Positions 1 through 5,188 of a DNA stretch of 7,539 bases are shown in pieces. The stretch's first letter is position 1. Each line of letters begins with the position of its first letter. The notes under the pieces are model-generated. The model had not been told where the DNA came from, did not search any database, and saw nothing but the letters and a program-made list of their open reading frames with translations. The translations under genes were made by a program, and so were the position numbers. Origin of the DNA: an uncultured Clostridia bacterium (GTDB lineage: Bacteria > Bacillota > Clostridia > Oscillospirales > Ruminococcaceae); the NCBI GenBank assembly GCA_937907305.1, contig CALERQ010000124.1:1-7539 (forward strand). Reading direction: 5' to 3'.

Positions 1-27
1 AAAGTTCCCGCCGATCGGGCAGAGCGT

Positions 28-468
28 TCAGAAGTCTTCATCCTCAAGGGCCTGCTTGACATCGGAGGCCTTATTGCGGAGGAAGCGGAAAGAGGGGGCC
101 ACCCCCTGCAGCAGCAGGGCGGAAAGCCGGGGGAACGCAAACGGCACTACCACGGCGACGGGATGGAATACCGGCAGGGTAAAGCCGAGATAGAACGCCA
201 CGCAGATGAGCAGCAGCCGGGGCGGTACGCTGGCCTTGGCGATCTGCTGGGCGGCCTGAGGAGAGGCGGCGGCCGCCGCGCGGTTCATGGCGAAGCGCAG
301 CAGAAACAGATTGAGAATGCAGACGCCGCAGCCCAAGGCGGTTCCGTACAGGACGGAGTCATCCAGTTTGCCCAGCAGGCGGAAAACGCCGATCATGGCG
401 CCGCCGCAGACCAGCACGCAGAGCGGCAGGAGCAGGGGATGCAGGGCTTGTTGTTTTTGCGGTTCCAT
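28..468 (-). CDS. ATP synthase subunit I-like membrane protein
   Basis: Predicted 146-residue integral membrane protein with hydrophobic segments at roughly residues 11-33, 38-60 and 83-113, and an acidic C-terminal tail (ending LEDEDF). The second segment has the small-residue pattern G-x3-G-C-G-x3-LNLFLLRF, typical of the ATP synthase subunit I (AtpI/UncI) family. These proteins precede the F0 subunit a gene and are thought to assist c-ring assembly or Mg2+ supply. The start is supported by a GAGGGA ribosome site just upstream. It follows the EamA gene with only 22 bp between them. The stop lies 27 bp from the window edge, so the expected next gene (atpB) would lie just outside and cannot be checked here. 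Assignment rests on topology and motif flavour; a generic small membrane protein is the alternative. Confidence 0.7.
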   Translation of the reverse strand: MEPQKQQALHPLLLPLCVLVCGGAMIGVFRLLGKLDDSVLYGTALGCGVCILNLFLLRFAMNRAAAAASPQAAQQIAKASVPPRLLLICVAFYLGFTLPVFHPVAVVVPFAFPRLSALLLQGVAPSFRFLRNKASDVKQALEDEDF

Positions 469-490
469 GGCGGTCCCTCACTTTCGGGAA

Positions 491-1372
491 TTATTTGGCG
501 GGGGCTTTTTCCCTGGACGGGGTGGAATTGACCCAGACCGACAGCAGGATGAGCACGATGCCGATGACGGTAAAGAGTGTGATCTTCTCATCCAGCACGA
601 TGACGCCGCAGACCACGGACGCTACCGGCTCGATGAGGGTGGCGAAGGAGGCCTGTGCCGCGCCGGCTCCGGCGATGCCGAGATTGAGCAGCAGGAAGCT
701 GAGCGAGGTAACGGCGGCGCCGCCGAAGGCGAAGATCGCGGCAGAGCCGGTGGGCGGCAGAGTGAACTGGCCGGTCATGGCATTGATGGCAACAAAGACG
801 CATGCCGAGGCGGCAGCCATGTAGAAGACAGCGCTCCAGACGGGGTATTCACCGATGCCGAAGTATTCATTGCCAAAAATGTAGAACGAGTAGGTGAAGG
901 CCGAGCCCAGTGCCAAAAGGAGCCCCGCAGGCTGGAAGCTGGCGGCCCCGGTGCCGATGACCGAGATGAACAGAAGCCCCAGGATGGAGAACAGGATGGC
1001 GAGATAGGAGGAACGGCCCAGACGGCGGTGCATAAAAACGGCGCAGGCCACCGTAACAATGGATGGATACAAAAAGTTGATGACGGTGGCAGTGCCTACC
1101 GCGATGTACTGGTAGCTGAGGGAGAGCAGGAGTACGGTAAAGCCCATGCCGCAGATACCCATCAGCAGGAGGGGCAGCAGCTTTTTGGCGGGGATGCGCA
1201 GGCTGTGACGCCCGGCCAGGCACATGACGAGGCAAACCAGCATCAACAGGATGTTATTGAACAGGACGCAGGAGGTCTGTGAGACCCCGGACTGAACAGC
1301 AAGCTGAATGAAAGTGGGCGCAACGCCGAAGCCGATGGCCGCAATAATACAAAGCAGCAAACTCTTTTTCAT
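491..1372 (-). CDS. EamA/DMT-family transporter
   Basis: A 293-residue, about ten-helix protein of the drug/metabolite transporter superfamily, made of two EamA repeats. The end of the first repeat shows GTATVINFLYP (residues 93-103) and the end of the second shows GAAQASFATLIEPV followed by a DE pair (about 237-262). These are the family's conserved helix-4 and helix-9 positions, and the length is normal. Members export or import amino acids, nucleobases or other metabolites; the substrate cannot be read from the sequence. The ATG is preceded at a slightly long distance by TTTGGAGAT. It starts 31 bp after the HutP-family gene with no terminator between them, so co-transcription is likely, and it runs 22 bp ahead of the ATP synthase I-like gene. 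A link to amino acid metabolism through HutP is inference. Confidence 0.9.
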   Translation of the reverse strand: MKKSLLLCIIAAIGFGVAPTFIQLAVQSGVSQTSCVLFNNILLMLVCLVMCLAGRHSLRIPAKKLLPLLLMGICGMGFTVLLLSLSYQYIAVGTATVINFLYPSIVTVACAVFMHRRLGRSSYLAILFSILGLLFISVIGTGAASFQPAGLLLALGSAFTYSFYIFGNEYFGIGEYPVWSAVFYMAAASACVFVAINAMTGQFTLPPTGSAAIFAFGGAAVTSLSFLLLNLGIAGAGAAQASFATLIEPVASVVCGVIVLDEKITLFTVIGIVLILLSVWVNSTPSREKAPAK

Positions 1373-1403
1373 GCGGAAAGATCTCCAAATTCAGAAAAGG
1401 ATT

Positions 1404-1844
1404 TTACTCCCCAAGAATCTGATAGCCGACGCCGACGGTTTTGTGCGCGGAAAGCTCGTGAATGGCGAGATCGCCGTAGATGCAGATGGAGATCTGGTCC
1501 TCGTATCGAACAACACCAACCTTGAGACGGCAGTTCTGCGAGATCTCCCGGGTGACGCGGGCGGTATCCATAGCCTCATGCAGGGCGTGCACCACCGGGT
1601 GGATGTGGGCTTTTTTCTTCTCAATGACATTCGCGTTGAGGCAGGCGCCCACCAAATTATTGACCAGCTTGGGGCTGATATCGGAATTGAACCCGGATGC
1701 CATGGTGGCGACGCATTTGATCCCCATGCCTTGCAGCTCCCGGATCATTTCTTTCTCTTGCTCCATACTTTGGGTCATGGCAAGCAGGATGGCCTGCCGT
1801 ACGGGATCGATGGGCTGCTGGTAGATGTAATTCTCGTAGTTCAT
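1404..1844 (-). CDS. hutP: HutP-family RNA-binding antiterminator
   Basis: A 146-residue homologue of Bacillus HutP (about 148 residues), the hexameric protein that binds L-histidine and Mg2+ and then NAG-triplet RNA to prevent termination. The C-terminal half aligns well: H-x3-H at residues 82/86 matches the metal-binding His73/His77, E90 matches Glu81, VTR at 97-99 is kept, and H134 in AHKTVGVG matches His138. The middle (GIKCVATMASGFNSD, about 41-55) follows the family fold; a two-residue insertion precedes VTR. An ATG six codons upstream (1862) is in frame but lacks a ribosome site, and its own GGAGG serves the ATG at 1844, so 1844 is chosen. It lies 129 bp after the M42 peptidase gene and 31 bp before the EamA gene. 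No hut catabolic gene is nearby. Family assignment is strong; histidine as ligand is inferred from the conserved pocket. Confidence 0.85.
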   Translation of the reverse strand: MNYENYIYQQPIDPVRQAILLAMTQSMEQEKEMIRELQGMGIKCVATMASGFNSDISPKLVNNLVGACLNANVIEKKKAHIHPVVHALHEAMDTARVTREISQNCRLKVGVVRYEDQISICIYGDLAIHELSAHKTVGVGYQILGE

Positions 1845-1849
1845 ACTGT

Positions 1850-1866
1850 CTCTATCCTCCATTCTC
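1850..1866 (-). promoter_or_regulatory. Triple-GAG element over the hutP ribosome binding site
   Basis: Read on the minus strand this is GAG-AATG-GAG-GATA-GAG: three NAG triplets with exact four-nucleotide spacers. The middle GAG is the core of the GGAGG ribosome site for the start at 1844. The spacing equals that of the two leader elements near 4650 and 4726, and that known for HutP binding. A protein bound here would cover the ribosome site, so translational autoregulation is a reasonable hypothesis. Purine-rich ribosome sites can give such patterns by chance. Confidence 0.45.
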
Positions 1867-1879
1867 TGCTACCCGCCAC

Positions 1880-1910
1880 GGCCCGGGAGAGATGAGGCTC
1901 CCCCGGGACC
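1880..1910 (-). other. GC-rich hairpin between M42 gene and hutP
   Basis: On the minus-strand RNA, 1898-1910 pairs with 1880-1891 in a stem of 12 pairs with one bulged U and one G-U wobble, around a six-nucleotide loop. No U-run follows it on the minus strand, so it is not a standard intrinsic terminator for the peptidase gene. It ends 13 nt before the triple-GAG element and could be a 3'-end processing or stability structure, or part of the hutP leader. On the plus strand the stem has an A-C mismatch but is followed by T-rich sequence. The rest of the 1845-1973 gap shows no clear promoter. Confidence 0.5.
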
Positions 1911-1973
1911 GTCCGGTTTTACTTTTGGTTTTTGCTTGGGTGAGTAATACTGGTGTACCCTTATGGGCGGGAA

Positions 1974-3074
1974 TTATTTGTGGAGAAGGCCGAGATCCAC
2001 TTCATTTTTGAGGAATTCCTCAACGGTCTTCTGGGTATCGCAGATATCGTTCATGTGGAACAGCTCCACGGGGGAGTGGGAATAACGGCGGGGCAGCGCC
2101 AGGGTGACAACAGCCATGCCGGTGAGAACGGCGCCTACGGCATCGGTGACATAACCGGCACCGTTAAAGGCGAATTCCTGGTGATTGGCACCGGTCTTTT
2201 CGGCCGCGTTGCGGACAGCCTCGACGAGCTTGGGATGGCTGCCGGCACGCAGACCCAGACCCATGAACAGCTGGCTGTGCAGCAGGACAGGCCCCTTCTT
2301 GAGGGCAACGGGCAGCTCCTTGCCGAAATCGACATCGGGAACATCGCCGCAGGGGATGGTATCCAGGAACAGGCCGTACTCGCAGGGGTACTTATTGGTA
2401 GCACCGGAGATGCCCTTAACGGTGGTCTCTTCGATGATATTGAAGGCGGCAACAACTTCGCCGTGGATATCCTCGGCCTTGAGTTCCTTCAGGGTCTCGA
2501 TGATAACAGCGCAGAGGGCGCGGCAGTCAGCGGCGCGGGTGCAGATGTAATCGCCATCGGGGCCAATGGACTCCAGGGGGGAATCAGGGACGATCTGGGC
2601 GCCGGCGTGGATGCCGAGGGCCTCGGCTTCCTCACGGCTGTCAACGCAGATATCAACATAGCTCTGGGGGACGGTCTGCGCCTTGGCAATCTGCTCCGGG
2701 GTGAGGAGGTGGCCGGCACGGATGCCGACGACGCCCTTGACGACGCCCTTTTCACCCTTGACCAGCACGCGGCGGCCGGGCAGGCAGGCGATGGTGGCGC
2801 CGCCGATCTGATCGAAGTACAGGTAGCCCTGGGGGCTGACGGACTTCACCTCGTAGCCGACTTCATCCATGTGGGCGGAAACCATAACACGGGGGCCGGG
2901 ATGGGCGCCCTTCTTGGTGGCGACGATGATGCCATTGGGCAGCTGCTCGATGGTATCGACATCATCCTTGATGGCATCGAAGATGTACTTGGCGACATCC
3001 CATTCATGGCCGGAAACGCCGATGATGGAGGTCAGCTCCGCAACGCGGGAACGCAGTCTTTCTTTCATAGTCAT
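1974..3074 (-). CDS. M42-family metallo-aminopeptidase
   Basis: A 366-residue cytosolic di-metal aminopeptidase of family M42 (glutamyl aminopeptidase / TET / FrvX / YsdC type), expected to remove N-terminal residues from short peptides as a large oligomer. Visible active-site positions are H68 and D70 in SAHMDEVG, the bridging D183 in AADCR, the catalytic and ligand pair E215-E216 in NIIEE, D238 in LFLDT, and H333 in YSHSPVE. The PDZ-like insert of the family lies between about residues 75 and 165. The motif after the Glu pair (TTVKG) and the Cys after D183 differ from the commonest forms (VGLRG, DDR or DNR), suggesting a subfamily; all ligands are present. The ATG at 3074 has AAGAGGT eight bases upstream. 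It lies 57 bp after the membrane-protein pair and probably digests peptides related to what they carry (inference). Confidence 0.93.
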   Translation of the reverse strand: MTMKERLRSRVAELTSIIGVSGHEWDVAKYIFDAIKDDVDTIEQLPNGIIVATKKGAHPGPRVMVSAHMDEVGYEVKSVSPQGYLYFDQIGGATIACLPGRRVLVKGEKGVVKGVVGIRAGHLLTPEQIAKAQTVPQSYVDICVDSREEAEALGIHAGAQIVPDSPLESIGPDGDYICTRAADCRALCAVIIETLKELKAEDIHGEVVAAFNIIEETTVKGISGATNKYPCEYGLFLDTIPCGDVPDVDFGKELPVALKKGPVLLHSQLFMGLGLRAGSHPKLVEAVRNAAEKTGANHQEFAFNGAGYVTDAVGAVLTGMAVVTLALPRRYSHSPVELFHMNDICDTQKTVEEFLKNEVDLGLLHK

Positions 3075-3094
3075 GGTAGATTACCTCTTTTCAG

Positions 3095-3122
3095 ATTAAA
3101 ATGCGGGATAATGTTCTGTCAA
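3095..3122 (-). promoter_or_regulatory. Likely sigma-A promoter for the M42 gene
   Basis: Minus strand: perfect -35 TTGACA at 3117-3122, 16-bp spacer, and TTTAAT (5 of 6) at 3095-3100. Transcription would begin near 3088, giving a very short leader that starts almost at the ribosome site. It lies in the 57-bp gap after the membrane-protein gene, so the peptidase could be made independently of the upstream attenuator. The call rests on consensus match only. Confidence 0.5.
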
Positions 3123-3131
3123 CCGAAACGA

Positions 3132-3788
3132 TTATTTAATCAGCTTCTTCTTGTAGAGGAAGTAGGTGATGAGAATGGTGCCGAAGATGCTGCAGACGAT
3201 GGTGATCCAGGCCGCAACACCAAGCAGGCGCAGGATGATGGCGATGGGCAGCGCATACAGGGCGATCTTGAGCTTCTTAACAGCCATGGAGGCGAAGCAG
3301 GCGCCGAACAGGGAGGGCAGGATGTAGTTCGCCATGGCAGCGGTAACGGAATCCGGCAGGAAGGAAAGCAGGGTGGAGCCGGCGACTACCGCGACGGTGA
3401 GGAACAGGATATTGGTAACAACCGAGCCGCAGATGGCCAGGATACCAACGATCTCGCCCTTATGGGAGGCGGGCTCGACACCCAGAACATCCTGCGCGGT
3501 GGAAGCCGCGGGCAGACGGATCTGAGAAATGTTGCCGGAAAGGATGCCGATGTAGGTACCGGAAGGGCCGAACACCGGGAAGTAGGAGATGGGCTCTACC
3601 AGGTAGAAGGCGCCGAACGCCATGGCAATGCTGCCCCAGGCGGAGAACATATGAGAAGCATCCGGCCAAACGCCGTAGGCCAGATAAAGGTAGATATTGG
3701 GGAAGAAGCTTCCGACCATGGCCAGGATTACGGTGATAGTACCGATCCGGATCGAGGGCTTCGTAAAACTCTTTGCATACTGATCCAT
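3132..3788 (-). CDS. Polytopic membrane protein, partner of the DUF5058-like protein
   Basis: A 218-residue hydrophobic protein with about five to six membrane spans (roughly residues 15-38, 48-70, 112-140, 145-168, 175-190 and 190-211) and a short basic C-terminus (KKKLIK). I do not recognise a named family with confidence. A loop holds GPS (74-76) and then LPAASTAQDVLGVE (92-105), whose L-x-AAST-x5-GVE pattern also occurs in the DUF5058-like protein just upstream, suggesting two related subunits of one complex. The start has a strong AGGAGG site. The gap from the upstream gene is 21 bp, so co-translation of the two is likely. Context with an aminopeptidase suggests transport of peptides or amino acids, as for other peptidase-linked membrane pairs, but no substrate can be read from sequence. 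Confidence 0.8.
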   Translation of the reverse strand: MDQYAKSFTKPSIRIGTITVILAMVGSFFPNIYLYLAYGVWPDASHMFSAWGSIAMAFGAFYLVEPISYFPVFGPSGTYIGILSGNISQIRLPAASTAQDVLGVEPASHKGEIVGILAICGSVVTNILFLTVAVVAGSTLLSFLPDSVTAAMANYILPSLFGACFASMAVKKLKIALYALPIAIILRLLGVAAWITIVCSIFGTILITYFLYKKKLIK

Positions 3789-3809
3789 TGTTTCAATCCT
3801 CCTTTTCGA

Positions 3810-4511
3810 TTACTTGACAAGGGCACCGACGACGATGCCGAGTACAATGGCGATACCAAGGCCGTATTCTTTGAGCCAGGGCATCTTCTTGCTGAGCTTA
3901 ACGCAGGCGACCATGACGACGGAGCCGGCGATGCAGGACCAAGCCTGAGCAGGATCAACAACGATCTTATTGTAGTACTGGGAAGCCATGTAGCCGAACA
4001 GGCCGATGGAGGCGGACAGGGTGATAAGACCCATCCAGACATCATCGCCGCCGCCGACCTTCTGACGGAGGCCTTCCATGCGGGGAGTGAGCAGGACAAC
4101 GACCAGCAGCCAGCCGCAGCCATTGAGGGCCATGGTGAGCCAGGAGTTGGCCATAACGGTGATATCGTAGCCAGCGGCACCCATTTCCACGCCATAGGCG
4201 GCAGCACCGGTGGAAGCAGCGGTCAGCTCGGTAGCGGCAGCGCCGATCATGGAAAGACGCATCCAGGCCAGAGGGCCGCCGACAACGGTGATCATGCTGA
4301 TGGCACCGATGAAGCAGGACAGGGACGGACCGACGGCGGTAACCATACCGCACTTGAAGCTCTTGGTGCAGTCAGCCTTGGAAAGGCCGACCAGCGGGGC
4401 GTTTTTGTAGCACAGCTTGGCAAAGGCGACAGCCTGGACCACGATGATGGCGACGCAGGCACCCGCGCACAGCCATACCGGCCAGCTATTGGCGATCTGT
4501 AAATAATCCAT
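3810..4511 (-). CDS. DUF5058-like polytopic membrane protein (putative transporter subunit)
   Basis: A 233-residue membrane protein with about six spans. Its N-terminus (MDYLQIANSWPVWL) and the signature AVGPS...VGGPLAWMRLSMIGAAATE (about residues 59-95) match my recollection of the DUF5058 family of Firmicutes, whose function is unknown. A cytosolic loop around residues 144-155 contains RMEGLRQKVGGGDD. It has an AGGAGGTTG ribosome site at ideal distance and is the first gene after the structured leader and terminator, so its expression depends on readthrough. The next gene begins 21 bp downstream and shares a short motif with it. The proposed role, one half of a heteromeric transporter feeding the M42 peptidase, is inference from context. 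DUF5058 membership is from memory of the signature and could be settled by a profile search. Confidence 0.75.
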   Translation of the reverse strand: MDYLQIANSWPVWLCAGACVAIIVVQAVAFAKLCYKNAPLVGLSKADCTKSFKCGMVTAVGPSLSCFIGAISMITVVGGPLAWMRLSMIGAAATELTAASTGAAAYGVEMGAAGYDITVMANSWLTMALNGCGWLLVVVLLTPRMEGLRQKVGGGDDVWMGLITLSASIGLFGYMASQYYNKIVVDPAQAWSCIAGSVVMVACVKLSKKMPWLKEYGLGIAIVLGIVVGALVK

Positions 4512-4593
4512 TCAAACAACCTCCTGTGAATATCGCATTGTCTATTGTCTTTCTTTGGGGCACTACCCACCCGGCCGGCCGAACCCGATGGAT

Positions 4594-4655
4594 AAAACAA
4601 AAAGAGAGCAAACACGCACCATGGGAAAGACATCCCATAGTGGAATCTACTCTCT
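4594..4655 (-). terminator. Attenuator: intrinsic terminator in the leader
   Basis: On minus-strand RNA, AGAGAG (4650-4655) pairs with CUCUCU (4603-4608). Inside, after an imperfect region, CUAUGGGA (4633-4640) pairs with UCCCAUGG (4619-4626) around a six-base loop. The outer arm is followed directly by UUUUGUUUU (4594-4602). It lies more than 80 nt before the DUF5058-like gene and well downstream of the predicted promoters, so it would stop transcription before the operon unless opened. Its 5' arm is part of the second triple-NAG element. Confidence 0.75.
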
Positions 4656-4666
4656 GCTCGTTACTG
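4650..4666 (-). promoter_or_regulatory. Putative HutP site 2: CAG-UAAC-GAG-CAGA-GAG
   Basis: Three NAG triplets with exact four-nucleotide spacers on the minus strand. It agrees with the 17-nt site 1 at 14 of 17 positions, and the similarity extends upstream (both follow AAA and C). The last six bases are the 5' arm of the terminator, so protein binding would prevent the outer stem from closing. A UAG triplet follows immediately. Confidence 0.6.
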
Positions 4667-4679
4667 GTTTATGTAGGGC

Positions 4680-4715
4680 TTACTCATGGCGGGGGACCCG
4701 CGCGATACTCAGTAA
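4680..4715 (-). other. Hairpin between the two leader elements
   Basis: Minus-strand RNA: UUACU (4711-4715) pairs with AGUAA (4680-4684), and inside it GCGGG (4697-4701) pairs with CCCGC (4689-4693) around a UCC loop, with an internal loop between the stems. It could bring sites 1 and 2 closer so that both faces of a HutP hexamer can be filled (inference). Confidence 0.5.
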
Positions 4716-4725
4716 TTGCAATATT

Positions 4726-4742
4726 CTCTTTTCTCTTTACTG
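4726..4742 (-). promoter_or_regulatory. Putative HutP site 1: CAG-UAAA-GAG-AAAA-GAG
   Basis: Three NAG triplets with exact four-nucleotide spacers on the minus strand, the same register as site 2 located 76 nt further along the transcript. It lies just downstream of the predicted promoters. The spacing matches the UAG-N4-UAG-N4-UAG RNA known to fit one face of the Bacillus HutP hexamer. Confidence 0.6.
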
Positions 4743-4747
4743 GATTT

Positions 4748-4809
4748 AGAATATCACCGGTCCGGCAGGATTGCAAGATTATTTATATTTCCTCCCAAAA
4801 ATTTGTGAA
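4748..4809 (-). promoter_or_regulatory. Promoter region for the leader and membrane-protein operon
   Basis: Two overlapping candidates on the minus strand. The better one is TTCACA (4804-4809, 5 of 6), 16-bp spacer, TATAAA (4782-4787, 5 of 6), giving a start near 4775 and a leader that includes all of site 1. The second is TTGCAA (4771-4776), 17-bp spacer, TATTCT (4748-4753), whose start near 4741 would cut the first triplet of site 1. The region just upstream is AT-rich. Confidence 0.5.
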
Positions 4810-4929
4810 AAGGGGACAAAAATTGACGGGAAATTTAGTGAGATAAATTCGGGAAATAAGGAATTTGTGGAAAAAGGAGCAAGAATCAGGCAGTGTGGGG
4901 TGGAAAATTTGGGGAGGGAGGACAAAGGA

Positions 4930-4948
4930 GGGCGAGCGAAGCGAGCCC
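4930..4948. repeat. Small palindromic hairpin with G-A pairs and GAA loop
   Basis: Plus strand GGGC-GA-GC-GAA-GC-GA-GCCC. The GGGC/GCCC stem continues through two tandem G-A mismatches to a GC-GAA-GC mini-hairpin, a very stable DNA fold. It lies in the 4810-5134 stretch, which holds no gene, and may be a relative of the larger palindromic repeat 70 bp away. Confidence 0.5.
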
Positions 4949-5017
4949 GCCGGGGGATGGGGCGTAAGAGGAGGGGGAGATAGCGGGTGGTCTGACGGGA
5001 TGGGTGGGGAAGCGGGG

Positions 5018-5096
5018 GGGCGCAGCCCCGCCGCCGCAGGCGGCGAAAGCAGGCGGAGCCTGCTTTGCTCCGGCGAAGCCGGAGCGGGCTGCGCCC
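5018..5096. repeat. Cloverleaf palindromic repeat element (REP-like)
   Basis: A 79-bp element built entirely of inverted repeats with no unpaired junction bases. An 11-bp outer stem (5018-5028 with 5086-5096) encloses three hairpins in direct succession: 5029-5035/5039-5045 (7 bp), 5046-5054/5058-5066 (9 bp) and 5067-5074/5078-5085 (8 bp). Their plus-strand loops are GCA, GGA and GAA, each closed by C-G. It lies between the lepA terminator and the next promoter. It resembles dispersed intergenic palindromes of gut Clostridia and other REP/BIME-type elements. No transposase or clear target duplication is visible. It is not a tRNA: there is no anticodon arm, T-loop or CCA. Confidence 0.75.
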
Positions 5097-5134
5097 GATA
5101 AGGCTATGGCCCGGCAGAGGCTGGCGAAGGAGGA

Positions 5135-5174
5135 GAAAAAGAAGCCCCTGCCCCGAGGAAATTTGGGACAGGGG
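5135..5174 (-). terminator. Intrinsic terminator after lepA
   Basis: On the minus strand, CCCCUG-U-CCC (5165-5174) pairs with GGGG-CAGGGG (5145-5154) through one bulged U, with a loop of about ten bases, and is followed by CUUCUUUUUC. It begins 14 nt after the lepA stop codon, separating lepA from the membrane-protein operon. Confidence 0.75.
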
Positions 5175-5188
5175 AACAAAGCGGGAAA

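Larger units (their letters stand above)
4512..4775 (-). promoter_or_regulatory. Structured 5' leader with putative HutP-type antitermination
   Basis: Untranslated leader of about 260 nt ahead of the DUF5058-like gene. In transcription order it holds a first CAG-N4-GAG-N4-GAG element (4726-4742), a hairpin (4680-4715), a second such element (4650-4666), an intrinsic terminator whose 5' arm overlaps that element (4594-4655), and then about 80 nt to the start codon. This order matches the logic of the Bacillus hut leader, where HutP bound to NAG triplets blocks terminator folding. No T-box sequence or other riboswitch core was recognised. The architecture is visible; control by the HutP homologue encoded downstream is inferred. 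Confidence 0.65.

Noticed and set aside
1404..1862. Alternative hutP start at 1862, six codons upstream
   Set aside because: It has no ribosome site of its own and lies within the purine stretch that forms the GGAGG site for the start at 1844.
1953..4502. Very long open frame on the plus strand (849 codons) opposite the peptidase and membrane-protein genes
   Set aside because: It is antisense to three well-supported genes, has low-complexity Gly/Asp/Ala composition and no recognisable domain. It arises from the codon bias of the minus-strand genes.
4664..4690. Eight-codon mini-ORF in the leader (MSKPYINQ) whose stop overlaps site 2
   Set aside because: Tempting as a leader peptide, but the only nearby purine run lies in a stable hairpin and there is no ribosome site. 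It has no histidine run or other regulatory codons.
4594..4775. T-box or other known riboswitch in the leader
   Set aside because: No T-box consensus (AGGGUGGNACCGCG), specifier loop or recognisable metabolite riboswitch core. The triple-NAG elements explain the leader better.
5018..5096. tRNA gene, because of the cloverleaf shape
   Set aside because: All three loops are triplets, there is no anticodon loop, D or T motif or acceptor pattern, and the stems are too long and GC-rich.
4810..5134. Small genes or a CRISPR array in the repeat-rich gap after lepA
   Set aside because: Open frames here are low-complexity Arg/Pro/Gly and follow the palindromes. The repeats are inverted, not regularly spaced direct repeats with unique spacers.
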